Assembly (NCBI GenBank): GCA_011947345.1
Contig: JAAVTG010000456.1
Location: forward strand, 1-64,000
From: Phytophthora quininea
Taxonomy: Eukaryota; Oomycota; Peronosporomycetes; Peronosporales; Peronosporaceae
Direction of reading: 5' to 3'
Length of the DNA stretch: 64,000 nucleotides
Below the pieces are notes generated by a model, which searched no databases, had not been told where the DNA came from, and saw only the letters and a program-made list of their open reading frames with translations. Of this stretch, positions 35,077 to 48,189 are shown one piece after another (the first letter of the stretch is position 1; each line of letters begins with the position of its first letter). The position numbers were made by a program, and so were the translations under genes.

Positions 35077-38000
35077 AAAGTGGGGTGCTCGCAGATCGCC
35101 CTACCCTGGGACTACCACGTGTTCCCAGATACGTGTCTCCGGATCCCAGGTGGCGATCGAACACCACATACGACAACGTGAAGTTATCGCCATTCGCTCT
35201 GTAGTTGTTTTGAACGACCGGTTGCACTGCAACAACAGGGACCCAGAATTGCAGAAGCACTTCTGGAGGATGATTCCAAAAAGGCGGAAACAGTGAAAGG
35301 GATCCCAAGCATATACTGATTATGCGAACAGTGTTTTCCACATATGTGGATTATAAACATGCGTGCCATTTTGTACCTCGAACGGGAAGTTAAGATACCT
35401 CCATCGAAACCTAATGCGGGTCCTGGATATACGCTCTCTTGAAAGTTTCTTGCAATATTGAACAATCTACAGGCTCAGTTGCCCTTAGCTGTTGAGCTTG
35501 TACTATCGGAAACGAGTAGACATCTCATTATACCGAGGAGGCTTTTGTGTGTTGAGTGATAGAAGGAGGTTGAGCCTCAGTGTAAGGACGATGGCACGCC
35601 TGCTCCTGTATGACCAGTCTTTACTGTTCGACAAGGAAGTGGCGTCAGATGAGTTTGTGGACAGCGACGATATATGCAGTGAAGACATAGATGACACGAG
35701 CACATCTAGAGAACGCGTTCTCGACGACGATAAAGTTGACATCGATCTCGAGAAGTCTTTGGCTCACGTTGAGTGTGGGCAGCAACAGTTACCAGAAGAG
35801 TGCTGGCATCAATCGTGGGAACGGATAGAATTCGTGTAAAAAAGCACCAGCAGGAGGTCTACCTGACTTCTGGATTTCGACGAGTGGGAGAGGGTTTTGA
35901 AAAATTCCGCAAGGACGATGGCTTGGTACACACATGCTCAAATCCAACGACGACTGCTCATGGATATTCGAAGGCCTGAGAACGATGCTGTAGTCATGAA
36001 CCGACCCAAATTTAGCGTTCAAGAAGTTGTGAACAAGTACGTCCAAGATGGTTCGGCGAGAAGCGTGGACTTCAATAACGGGTTTACGCGGAAACATCAT
36101 CTGGGCGAAAGTGGGGTGCTCGCAGATCGCCCTACCCTGGGACTACCACGTGTTCCCAGATACGTGTCTCCGGATCCCAGGTGGCGATCGAACACCACAT
36201 ACGACAACGTGAAGTTATCGCCATTCGCTCTGTAGTTGTTTTGAACGACCGGTTGCACTGCAACAACAGGGACCCAGAATTGCAGAAGCACTTCTGGAGG
36301 ATGATTCAAAAAGGCGGAAACAGTGAAAGGGATCCCAAGCATATACTGATTATGCGAACAGTGTTTTCCACATATGTGGATTATAAACATGCGTGCCATT
36401 TTGTACCTCGAACGGGAAGTTAAGATACCTCCATCGAAACCTAATGCGGGTCCTGGATATACGCTCTCTTGAAAGTTTCTTGCAATATTGAACAATCTAC
36501 AGGCTCAGTTGCCCTTAGCTGTTGAGCTTGTACTATCGGAAACGAGTAGACATCTCATTATACCGAGGAGGCTTTTGTGTGTTGAGTGATAGAAGGAGGT
36601 TGAGCCTCAGTGTAAGGACGATGGCACGCCTGCTCCTGTATGACCAGTCTTTACTGTTCGACAAGGAAGTGGCGTCAGATGAGTTTGTGGACAGCGACGA
36701 TATATGCAGTGAAGACATAGATGACACGAGCACATCTAGAGAACGCGTTCTCGACGACGATAAAGTTGACATCGATCTCGAGAAGTCTTTGGCTCACGTT
36801 GAGTGTGGGCAGCAACAGTTACCAGAAGAGTGCTGGCATCAATCGTGGGAACGGATAGAATTCGTGTAAAAAAGCACCAGCAGGAGGTCTACCTGACTTC
36901 TGGATTTCGACGAGTGGGAGAGGGGTTTTGAAAAATTCCGCAAGGACGATGGCTTGGTACACACATGCTCAAATCCAACGACGACTGCTCATGGATATTC
37001 GAAGGCCTGAGAACGATGCTGTAGTCATGAACCGACCCAAATTTAGCGTTCAAGAAGTTGTGAACAAGTACGTCCAAGATGGTTCGGCGAGAAGCGTGGA
37101 CTTCAATAACGGGTTTACGCGGAAACATCATCTGGGCGAAAGTGGGGTGCTCGCAGATCGCCCTACCCTGGGACTACCACGTGTTCCCAGATACGTGTCT
37201 CCGGATCCCAGGTGGCGATCGAACACCACATACGACAACGTGAAGTTATCGCCATTCGCTCTGTAGTTGTTTTGAACGACCGGTTGCACTGCAACAACAG
37301 GGACCCAGAATTGCAGAAGCACTTCTGGAGGATGATTCAAAAAAGGCGGAAACAGTGAAAGGGATCCCAAGCATATACTGATTATGCGAACAGTGTTTTC
37401 CACATATGTGGATTATAAACATGCGTGCCATTTTGTACCTCGAACGGGAAGTTAAGATACCTCCATCGAAACCTAATGCGGGTCCTGGATATACGCTCTC
37501 TTGAAAGTTTCTTGCAATATTGAACAATCTACAGGCTCAGTTGCCCTTAGCTGTTGAGCTTGTACTATCGGAAACGAGTAGACATCTCATTATACCGAGG
37601 AGGCTTTTGTGTGTTGAGTGATAGAAGGAGGTTGAGCCTCAGTGTAAGGACGATGGCACGCCTGCTCCTGTATGACCAGTCTTTACTGTTCGACAAGGAA
37701 GTGGCGTCAGATGAGTTTGTGGACAGCGACGATATATGCAGTGAAGACATAGATGACACGAGCACATCTAGAGAACGCGTTCTCGACGACGATAAAGTTG
37801 ACATCGATCTCGAGAAGTCTTTGGCTCACGTTGAGTGTGGGCAGCAACAGTTACCAGAAGAGTGCTGGCATCAATCGTGGGAACGGATAGAATTCGTGTA
37901 AAAAAGCACCAGCAGGAGGTCTACCTGACTTCTGGATTTCGACGAGTGGGAGAGGGGTTTTGAAAAATTCCGCAAGGACGATGGCTTGGTACACACATGC

Positions 38001-41000
38001 TCAAATCCAACGACGACTGCTCATGGATATTCGAAGGCCTGAGAACGATGCTGTAGTCATGAACCGACCCAAATTTAGCGTTCAAGAAGTTGTGAACAAG
38101 TACGTCCAAGATGGTTCGGCGAGAAGCGTGGACTTCAATAACGGGTTTACGCGGAAACATCATCTGGGCGAAAGTGGGGTGCTCGCAGATCGCCCTACCC
38201 TGGGACTACCACGTGTTCCCAGATACGTGTCTCCGGATCCCAGGTGGCGATCGAACACCACATACGACAACGTGAAGTTATCGCCATTCGCTCTGTAGTT
38301 GTTTTGAACGACCGGTTGCACTGCAACAACAGGGACCCAGAATTGCAGAAGCACTTCTGGAGGATGATTCAAAAAAGGCGGAAACAGTGAAAGGGATCCC
38401 AAGCATATACTGATTATGCGAACAGTGTTTTCCACATATGTGGATTATAAACATGCGTGCCATTTTGTACCTCGAACGGGAAGTTAAGATACCTCCATCG
38501 AAACCTAATGCGGGTCCTGGATATACGCTCTCTTGAAAGTTTCTTGCAATATTGAACAATCTACAGGCTCAGTTGCCCTTAGCTGTTGAGCTTGTACTAT
38601 CGGAAACGAGTAGACATCTCATTATACCGAGGAGGCTTTTGTGTGTTGAGTGATAGAAGGAGGTTGAGCCTCAGTGTAAGGACGATGGCACGCCTGCTCC
38701 TGTATGACCAGTCTTTACTGTTCGACAAGGAAGTGGCGTCAGATGAGTTTGTGGACAGCGACGATATATGCAGTGAAGACATAGATGACACGAGCACATC
38801 TAGAGAACGCGTTCTCGACGACGATAAAGTTGACATCGATCTCGAGAAGTCTTTGGCTCACGTTGAGTGTGGGCAGCAACAGTTACCAGAAGAGTGCTGG
38901 CATCAATCGTGGGAACGGATAGAATTCGTGTAAAAAAGCACCAGCAGGAGGTCTACCTGACTTCTGGATTTCGACGAGTGGGAGAGGGGTTTTGAAAAAT
39001 TCCGCAAGGACGATGGCTTGGTACACACATGCTCAAATCCAACGACGACTGCTCATGGATATTCGAAGGCCTGAGAACGATGCTGTAGTCATGAACCGAC
39101 CCAAATTTAGCGTTCAAGAAGTTGTGAACAAGTACGTCCAAGATGGTTCGGCGAGAAGCGTGGACTTCAATAACGGGTTTACGCGGAAACATCATCTGGG
39201 CGAAAGTGGGGTGCTCGCAGATCGCCCTACCCTGGGACTACCACGTGTTCCCAGATACGTGTCTCCGGATCCCAGGTGGCGATCGAACACCACATACGAC
39301 AACGTGAAGTTATCGCCATTCGCTCTGTAGTTGTTTTGAACGACCGGTTGCACTGCAACAACAGGGACCCAGAATTGCAGAAGCACTTCTGGAGGATGAT
39401 TCCAAAAAGGCGGAAACAGTGAAAGGGATCCCAAGCATATACTGATTATGCGAACAGTGTTTTCCACATATGTGGATTATAAACATGCGTGCCATTTTGT
39501 ACCTCGAACGGGAAGTTAAGATACCTCCATCGAAACCTAATGCGGGTCCTGGATATACGCTCTCTTGAAAGTTTCTTGCAATATTGAACAATCTACAGGC
39601 TCAGTTGCCCTTAGCTGTTGAGCTTGTACTATCGGAAACGAGTAGACATCTCATTATACCGAGGAGGCTTTTGTGTGTTGAGTGATAGAAGGAGGTTGAG
39701 CCTCAGTGTAAGGACGATGGCACGCCTGCTCCTGTATGACCAGTCTTTACTGTTCGACAAGGAAGTGGCGTCAGATGAGTTTGTGGACAGCGACGATATA
39801 TGCAGTGAAGACATAGATGACACGAGCACATCTAGAGAACGCGTTCTCGACGACGATAAAGTTGACATCGATCTCGAGAAGTCTTTGGCTCACGTTGAGT
39901 GTGGGCAGCAACAGTTACCAGAAGAGTGCTGGCATCAATCGTGGGAACGGATAGAATTCGTGTAAAAGCACCAGCAGGAGGTCTACCTGACTTCTGGATT
40001 TCGACGAGTGGGAGAGGGTTTTGAAAAATTCCGCAAGGACGATGGCTTGGTACACACATGCTCAAATCCAACGACGACTGCTCATGGATATTCGAAGGCC
40101 TGAGAACGATGCTGTAGTCATGAACCGACCCAAATTTAGCGTTCAAGAAGTTGTGAACAAGTACGTCCAAGATGGTTCGGCGAGAAGCGTGGACTTCAAT
40201 AACGGGTTTACGCGGAAACATCATCTGGGCGAAAGTGGGGTGCTCGCAGATCGCCCTACCCTGGGACTACCACGTGTTCCCAGATACGTGTCTCCGGATC
40301 CCAGGTGGCGATCGAACACCACATACGACAACGTGAAGTTATCGCCATTCGCTCTGTAGTTGTTTTGAACGACCGGTTGCACTGCAACAACAGGGACCCA
40401 GAATTGCAGAAGCACTTCTGGAGGATGATTCCAAAAAGGCGGAAACAGTGAAAGGGATCCCAAGCATATACTGATTATGCGAACAGTGTTTTCCACATAT
40501 GTGGATTATAAACATGCGTGCCATTTTGTACCTCGAACGGGAAGTTAAGATACCTCCATCGAAACCTAATGCGGGTCCTGGATATACGCTCTCTTGAAAG
40601 TTTCTTGCAATATTGAACAATCTACAGGCTCAGTTGCCCTTAGCTGTTGAGCTTGTACTATCGGAAACGAGTAGACATCTCATTATACCGAGGAGGCTTT
40701 TGTGTGTTGAGTGATAGAAGGAGGTTGAGCCTCAGTGTAAGGACGATGGCACGCCTGCTCCTGTATGACCAGTCTTTACTGTTCGACAAGGAAGTGGCGT
40801 CAGATGAGTTTGTGGACAGCGACGATATATGCAGTGAAGACATAGATGACACGAGCACATCTAGAGAACGCGTTCTCGACGACGATAAAGTTGACATCGA
40901 TCTCGAGAAGTCTTTGGCTCACGTTGAGTGTGGGCAGCAACAGTTACCAGAAGAGTGCTGGCATCAATCGTGGGAACGGATAGAATTCGTGTAAAAAAGC

Positions 41001-44000
41001 ACCAGCAGGAGGTCTACCTGACTTCTGGATTTCGACGAGTGGGAGAGGGGTTTTGAAAAATTCCGCAAGGACGATGGCTTGGTACACACATGCTCAAATC
41101 CAACGACGACTGCTCATGGATATTCGAAGGCCTGAGAACGATGCTGTAGTCATGAACCGACCCAAATTTAGCGTTCAAGAAGTTGTGAACAAGTACGTCC
41201 AAGATGGTTCGGCGAGAAGCGTGGACTTCAATAACGGGTTTACGCGGAAACATCATCTGGGCGAAAGTGGGGTGCTCGCAGATCGCCCTACCCTGGGACT
41301 ACCACGTGTTCCCAGATACGTGTCTCCGGATCCCAGGTGGCGATCGAACACCACATACGACAACGTGAAGTTATCGCCATTCGCTCTGTAGTTGTTTTGA
41401 ACGACCGGTTGCACTGCAACAACAGGGACCCAGAATTGCAGAAGCACTTCTGGAGGATGATTCAAAAAGGCGGAAACAGTGAAAGGGATCCCAAGCATAT
41501 ACTGATTATGCGAACAGTGTTTTCCACATATGTGGATTATAAACATGCGTGCCATTTTGTACCTCGAACGGGAAGTTAAGATACCTCCATCGAAACCTAA
41601 TGCGGGTCCTGGATATACGCTCTCTTGAAAGTTTCTTGCAATATTGAACAATCTACAGGCTCAGTTGCCCTTAGCTGTTGAGCTTGTACTATCGGAAACG
41701 AGTAGACATCTCATTATACCGAGGAGGCTTTTGTGTGTTGAGTGATAGAAGGAGGTTGAGCCTCAGTGTAAGGACGATGGCACGCCTGCTCCTGTATGAC
41801 CAGTCTTTACTGTTCGACAAGGAAGTGGCGTCAGATGAGTTTGTGGACAGCGACGATATATGCAGTGAAGACATAGATGACACGAGCACATCTAGAGAAC
41901 GCGTTCTCGACGACGATAAAGTTGACATCGATCTCGAGAAGTCTTTGGCTCACGTTGAGTGTGGGCAGCAACAGTTACCAGAAGAGTGCTGGCATCAATC
42001 GTGGGAACGGATAGAATTCGTGTAAAAAAGCACCAGCAGGAGGTCTACCTGACTTCTGGATTTCGACGAGTGGGAGAGGGTTTTGAAAAATTCCGCAAGG
42101 ACGATGGCTTGGTACACACATGCTCAAATCCAACGACGACTGCTCATGGATATTCGAAGGCCTGAGAACGATGCTGTAGTCATGAACCGACCCAAATTTA
42201 GCGTTCAAGAAGTTGTGAACAAGTACGTCCAAGATGGTTCGGCGAGAAGCGTGGACTTCAATAACGGGTTTACGCGGAAACATCATCTGGGCGAAAGTGG
42301 GGTGCTCGCAGATCGCCCTACCCTGGGACTACCACGTGTTCCCAGATACGTGTCTCCGGATCCCAGGTGGCGATCGAACACCACATACGACAACGTGAAG
42401 TTATCGCCATTCGCTCTGTAGTTGTTTTGAACGACCGGTTGCACTGCAACAACAGGGACCCAGAATTGCAGAAGCACTTCTGGAGGATGATTCCAAAAAG
42501 GCGGAAACAGTGAAAGGGATCCCAAGCATATACTGATTATGCGAACAGTGTTTTCCACATATGTGGATTATAAACATGCGTGCCATTTTGTACCTCGAAC
42601 GGGAAGTTAAGATACCTCCATCGAAACCTAATGCGGGTCCTGGATATACGCTCTCTTGAAAGTTTCTTGCAATATTGAACAATCTACAGGCTCAGTTGCC
42701 CTTAGCTGTTGAGCTTGTACTATCGGAAACGAGTAGACATCTCATTATACCGAGGAGGCTTTTGTGTGTTGAGTGATAGAAGGAGGTTGAGCCTCAGTGT
42801 AAGGACGATGGCACGCCTGCTCCTGTATGACCAGTCTTTACTGTTCGACAAGGAAGTGGCGTCAGATGAGTTTGTGGACAGCGACGATATATGCAGTGAA
42901 GACATAGATGACACGAGCACATCTAGAGAACGCGTTCTCGACGACGATAAAGTTGACATCGATCTCGAGAAGTCTTTGGCTCACGTTGAGTGTGGGCAGC
43001 AACAGTTACCAGAAGAGTGCTGGCATCAATCGTGGGAACGGATAGAATTCGTGTAAAAAAGCACCAGCAGGAGGTCTACCTGACTTCTGGATTTCGACGA
43101 GTGGGAGAGGGGTTTTGAAAAATTCCGCAAGGACGATGGCTTGGTACACACATGCTCAAATCCAACGACGACTGCTCATGGATATTCGAAGGCCTGAGAA
43201 CGATGCTGTAGTCATGAACCGACCCAAATTTAGCGTTCAAGAAGTTGTGAACAAGTACGTCCAAGATGGTTCGGCGAGAAGCGTGGACTTCAATAACGGG
43301 TTTACGCGGAAACATCATCTGGGCGAAAGTGGGGTGCTCGCAGATCGCCCTACCCTGGGACTACCACGTGTTCCCAGATACGTGTCTCCGGATCCCAGGT
43401 GGCGATCGAACACCACATACGACAACGTGAAGTTATCGCCATTCGCTCTGTAGTTGTTTTGAACGACCGGTTGCACTGCAACAACAGGGACCCAGAATTG
43501 CAGAAGCACTTCTGGAGGATGATTCCAAAAAGGCGGAAACAGTGAAAGGGATCCCAAGCATATACTGATTATGCGAACAGTGTTTTCCACATATGTGGAT
43601 TATAAACATGCGTGCCATTTTGTACCTCGAACGGGAAGTTAAGATACCTCCATCGAAACCTAATGCGGGTCCTGGATATACGCTCTCTTGAAAGTTTCTT
43701 GCAATATTGAACAATCTACAGGCTCAGTTGCCCTTAGCTGTTGAGCTTGTACTATCGGAAACGAGTAGACATCTCATTATACCGAGGAGGCTTTTGTGTG
43801 TTGAGTGATAGAAGGAGGTTGAGCCTCAGTGTAAGGACGATGGCACGCCTGCTCCTGTATGACCAGTCTTTACTGTTCGACAAGGAAGTGGCGTCAGATG
43901 AGTTTGTGGACAGCGACGATATATGCAGTGAAGACATAGATGACACGAGCACATCTAGAGAACGCGTTCTCGACGACGATAAAGTTGACATCGATCTCGA

Positions 44001-45389
44001 GAAGTCTTTGGCTCACGTTGAGTGTGGGCAGCAACAGTTACCAGAAGAGTGCTGGCATCAATCGTGGGAACGGATAGAATTCGTGTAAAAAAGCACCAGC
44101 AGGAGGTCTACCTGACTTCTGGATTTCGACGAGTGGGAGAGGGGTTTTGAAAAATTCCGCAAGGACGATGGCTTGGTACACACATGCTCAAATCCAACGA
44201 CGACTGCTCATGGATATTCGAAGGCCTGAGAACGATGCTGTAGTCATGAACCGACCCAAATTTAGCGTTCAAGAAGTTGTGAACAAGTACGTCCAAGATG
44301 GTTCGGCGAGAAGCGTGGACTTCAATAACGGGTTTACGCGGAAACATCATCTGGGCGAAAGTGGGGTGCTCGCAGATTGCCCTACCCTGGGACTACCACG
44401 TGTTCCCAGATACGTGTCTCCGGATCCCAGGTGGCGATCGAACACCACATACGACAACGTGAAGTTATCGCCATTCGCTCTGTAGTTGTTTTGAACGACC
44501 GGTTGCACTGCAACAACAGGGACCCAGAATTGCAGAAGCACTTCTGGAGGATGATTCCAAAAAAGGCGGAAACAGTGAAAGGGATCCCAAGCATATACTG
44601 ATTATGCGAACAGTGTTTTCCACATATGTGGATTATAAACATGCGTGCCATTTTGTACCTCGAACGGGAAGTTAAGATACCTCCATCGAAACCTAATGCG
44701 GGTCCTGGATATACGCTCTCTTGAAAGTTTCTTGCAATATTGAACAATCTACAGGCTCAGTTGCCCTTAGCTGTTGAGCTTGTACTATCGGAAACGAGTA
44801 GACATCTCATTATACCGAGGAGGCTTTTGTGTGTTGAGTGATAGAAGGAGGTTGAGCCTCAGTGTAAGGACGATGGCACGCCTGCTCCTGTATGACCAGT
44901 CTTTACTGTTCGACAAGGAAGTGGCGTCAGATGAGTTTGTGGACAGCGACGATATATGCAGTGAAGACATAGATGACACGAGCACATCTAGAGAACGCGT
45001 TCTCGACGACGATAAAGTTGACATCGATCTCGAGAAGTCTTTGGCTCACGTTGAGTGTGGGCAGCAACAGTTACCAGAAGAGTGCTGGCATCAATCGTGG
45101 GAACGGATAGAATTCGTGTAAAAAAGCACCAGCAGGAGGTCTACCTGACTTCTGGATTTCGACGAGTGGGAGAGGGTTTTGAAAAATTCTGCAAGGATGA
45201 TGGCTTGGTACACACATGCTCAAATCCAACGACGACTGCTCATGGATATTCGAAGGCCTGAGAACGATGCTGTAGTCATGAACCGACCCAAATTTAGCGT
45301 TCAAGAAGTTGTGAACAAGTACGTCCAAGATGGTTCGGCGAGAAGCGTGGACTTCAATAACGGGTTTACGCGGAAACATCATCTGGGCG
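35077..45389. repeat. Tandem array of 10 units of about 1031 bp
   Basis: Units begin with AAAGTGGGGTGCTCGCAG at 35077, 36108, 37139, 38171, 39203, 40232, 41264, 42294, 43326 and 44358, with period 1029-1032. Copies are near identical; the differences I see are mostly homopolymer length (A4/A6 after GTGT, G3/G4 in GAGAGGG, A5/A6 and C1/C2 near GATTC) plus a few substitutions in the last unit. Unit joints read CTGGGCG followed by AAAGTGG; the left flank has GGGGGC before AAAG and the right flank has CTGGGCG followed by GGAAG. No tRNA or known gene was found in the unit. Confidence 0.95.
35591..35839 (+). CDS. Acidic ORF of 82 codons in each 1031 bp unit (first copy)
   Basis: ATG-initiated frame, MARLLLYDQSLLFDKEV onward, with an Asp/Glu/Ser-rich centre and a tail containing ECWHQSWERIEFV. 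The same frame recurs in all ten units, ending at 36869, 37901, 38933, 39965, 40994, 42025, 43056, 44088 and 45121. A second frame of about 105 codons (starting MAWYTHAQIQRRLL, first copy 35918-36235) crosses the unit joint. Neither resembles a known family, and conservation may only reflect recent duplication. Upstream, NNLQAQLPLAVELVLSE and HLIIPRRLLCVE also read like former protein. Confidence 0.25.
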   Translation: MARLLLYDQSLLFDKEVASDEFVDSDDICSEDIDDTSTSRERVLDDDKVDIDLEKSLAHVECGQQQLPEECWHQSWERIEFV

Positions 45390-45657
45390 GGAAGACCCGA
45401 TCTCATATGCATGCCTCCTGTCCTACGCTCTTATAAAAACATACAGCGATGGCAAGGAAAATTTTCAAGAAATAATGGCTGGCCGCCGTAGTTACTTATC
45501 TTGTAGGCATAGTTCGAGTTCGAGGACGTAGATAAACAGAACTGGGCCTCCCTTTCCGCCTAGTCATTCGGTCGCTGGAAAGTACTATATAGGAAAACAC
45601 TATAACGAAGAAACATATTCAGGACCATTTATGTTACCATTCCGGAGCTCGTTTCAA
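45390..45657. other. Right flank of the 1031 bp array
   Basis: No recognised feature. The reading frame of the last unit runs 15 codons into this flank before a stop. Confidence 0.3.
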
Positions 45658-45707
45658 AAATACGGTTTGTTCGACTCTGACCGGTCAAACGCTTCTTGAC
45701 CGGTCAA
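45658..45707 (+). repeat. hAT-type element end with GACCGGTC motifs
   Basis: AAATACGGTTTGTTCGACTC (45658-45677) followed by TGACCGGTCAA and TTGACCGGTCAA (ending 45707) mirrors, in opposite orientation, the end of hAT copy 1 (7374-7431). In copy 1 the transposase ATG follows directly; here the sequence diverges after the second motif, so this is an orphan end, possibly of hAT copy 2 or of a derivative element. Confidence 0.7.
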
Positions 45708-46228
45708 CCCCACCCACCCTCCCGCGCTTAACCCCAGTGAGTTCAAGTCATAGGACATATGGAAGGACCAAAAGTTAGCGCCTGATGCCAATGCTAATAT
45801 AAACAATCACAGAAACATCGGCATACATTCGAATAGCTATGTCCTTCGTTTTTAAACGAGCTATAGCATTATTGTCTACTATCGTCCCTACAGAAGCAAT
45901 ATTTGATTAAGTAAGTGTCTTTAATGACATATCGCATTTTGATACATCACATTCTCCTACTTACGTAAGTTTTATATAGGGTTTCCCGTCAATTCGTAAG
46001 CGGTGGGACTTATGTTTTCATGAATCCTCGTATTTCTTGCCAGTACCGCAGCCTAGTCTCTATACAAAATCCAAGTCAACCGACTGGAATCGATCTACCC
46101 CGCGAATTCGTAAGCTGGGCCGCCGACGATAACACAGCACGCCTATTGGTGAAAACTGCCGCTATCACTTCGCAGACTCACGACACCAGTGCTAGAAGCT
46201 CGCCCCAAGCCCCGCCCTGCGCCTCCCC

Positions 46229-48189
46229 ATGACCAACGCAAAAGCGATCAGAAACGCGTGTATAGCTTCCGGTACTCGGAAGAAGTATGCTAGCAACCTT
46301 AATGTGATCAAGAAGTGGATTTCTACAGAGATCGCCTCCGAGGAACCGAACACAGACCGATTTTTCGACACTAGTGGTGGAATTGATCTCGGCGAGTTTA
46401 CTCCTGACTACTTTGAAAGGTTTCTCGTTTACAAGAGGAACAGCGCGCAGACAAGCACCTTGAGCGGCTACAGCAGTGCTATCAAGGATCTCTACAGAGT
46501 GAAGCACATGCCACTACCCACCGAGTATGGAGACGACACGAAGCAGCTTTTCTCGGGTATGAAGCGCCTCGAGGCAGCTAAAAACCAGTCCAGTACCCCC
46601 AAAACATCAGGAAAACAGCCGCTGACCTACTCACTCTACAATGAACTTTGCCAGTCTACACTTTCCCTTCGTGACAGTGGATTTTCGCATCTCTTTTGAT
46701 TTCTCAGTGGAATCTAATGTGTCGGTCTGTCTCGGTACAAACACTTCAGAGTCAACATGTGCTTGCGAAGGACGACAGCGTAGGGATCACATTTTTCAAG
46801 ACCAAAACTAATCAGGAAGGCACAGGACCGCGTGACCCACGTCACTTGTACGCCAATCCGTTCAATCCAGCAACGTGCTGAGTGACTGCACTGGGGATTT
46901 ATTTAGCGTGCCACCCTCGAATGAAATCAGGATCTCTCTTCCCCGGATCGGACGCCAAAATTCGGTTCGGTAAAGCACTCGGCAGTCTACTAAAGAAAAC
47001 CAGCTCAAATAACTCGACTAGAAGTTACGGCACCCATTCGGTGCGAAAAGGAGTTGCCACTTTTGCGTGGGGGAAGTACCGGCAGACCATCAATCGTCAG
47101 CGTTTGCCTCCGGTGTGGATGATCATTAGGTGGCGTGCAGGACCGATACTTCCGCTACGAAGCTGCAGGAGATCAATATTTGGGTCGGGTGGTAGCGGGG
47201 CTACCTGTTAATGACTCGAATTCGCTGCGTTACCACCACATTTTCAACGAGGTACCGACGAACTTGTGACTTCTAGCATCCGAAAAATGTTTCCGAAGTT
47301 GTCCAAGGACGCTAGTTTCTATGGCGTGCTCCTATTGTGTCTTGCATCTCTGGTACACCATGTTGATTACCTTCTGGATAATTTGCCAATCAATCACCCT
47401 TTGCTATCAACACATATTTTCCGGAAGCCAAGCGTCCTTCGAGACCTTCAAAGTAAATTGGAGCATGGAGACTCGGAATGGATGCAACCAACTGGAATAC
47501 CACCACACATTGAGCTCTACAAAAGCTTGACAGACAGCAGCAGTCAATTGAAGCGCTTCCTGACTTACTCGAAAAGCGAATGGAGGATGGACTAGAGAAA
47601 AAGGTGTAGCAGCAGGAAATATCACCAGAGCTGTCTTGCGGGAAAAGATAAATTCACTGCTAGCAGAGGTGGGTCTCCATGGCTCGGCGGGGGCTCAGCA
47701 GCAGAGGTGACACCACACTCTGAACCATTTCCTGCACGAAGTTATTACACCTGGGGTGGAAAGTTTCATTTACTGCCGAAAACATTTGAGCTTCCAAGCC
47801 TAGATCCTCACGGAGCCTAGTTGCCGTGGTGGTTCGGGAACGAGAGGGAGGGCTATCCTCCATTAAAAGGCGTCTCATCCGATGACCTAGATACAGCAAA
47901 GAAAAAGGCAACGCTATCAGAATGGTCCATGTTAATGCGCCACATTATCAATGGCATAGAAGCAAAACTTGACGCACCAATGCCCAACATTCGCGACGAA
48001 GATCATGCCACCAAGCTGTTCAACACTGGATACAAAACGTTGAAGTTAAAACCTAGCAAACGTAAGCGTAGAGAGGAGCACCTCAAGCTTACCACAGTGT
48101 TAAGACTGGTCCGCGAAGGTGAGTGTGACCACGGCCGTGTTTTACCTTTTAGTCCACGTAAGCGTCCTAAACAAACAGCAGCAGCTTAG
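46229..48189 (+). pseudogene. Crypton-type tyrosine recombinase, inactivated
   Basis: The first ATG frame at 46229 has a recombinase N-terminal domain (SGTRKKYASNLNVIKKWIST, YFERFLVYKRNSAQTSTLSG). The catalytic domain follows with GITFFKTKTNQEG and THSVRKGVATFAWG (the H-x-x-R box), and in a further frame GGVQDRYFRYEAAGDQYLGR with candidate catalytic tyrosines. Downstream, WGGKFHLLPKTFELPSLD and WWFGNEREGYPPLKG correspond to the GCR1_C-like DNA-binding tail common in Crypton proteins. The gene has stops at 46879-46881 (TGA), near 47125 (TGA where Trp fits the frame) and at 47818-47820 (TAG), plus frameshifts near 46695 and 47200. Cryptons are known from oomycetes and fungi; this copy is dead. 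Confidence 0.85.

Noticed and set aside
11947..45389. CRISPR-like or rDNA-like interpretation of the two arrays
   Set aside because: Whole units of about 1 kb repeat, without short spacer/repeat alternation, and I see no 18S, 28S or 5S rRNA sequence within them.
35048..45412. Minus-strand frames of 80-132 codons in the 1031 bp units
   Set aside because: Their lengths depend on homopolymer variants between copies and no motif is recognisable; treated as shadows.
46020..46232. Short ORF upstream of the Crypton as its true N terminus
   Set aside because: It is in a different frame from the recombinase start and has no similarity to Crypton N termini that I recognise.
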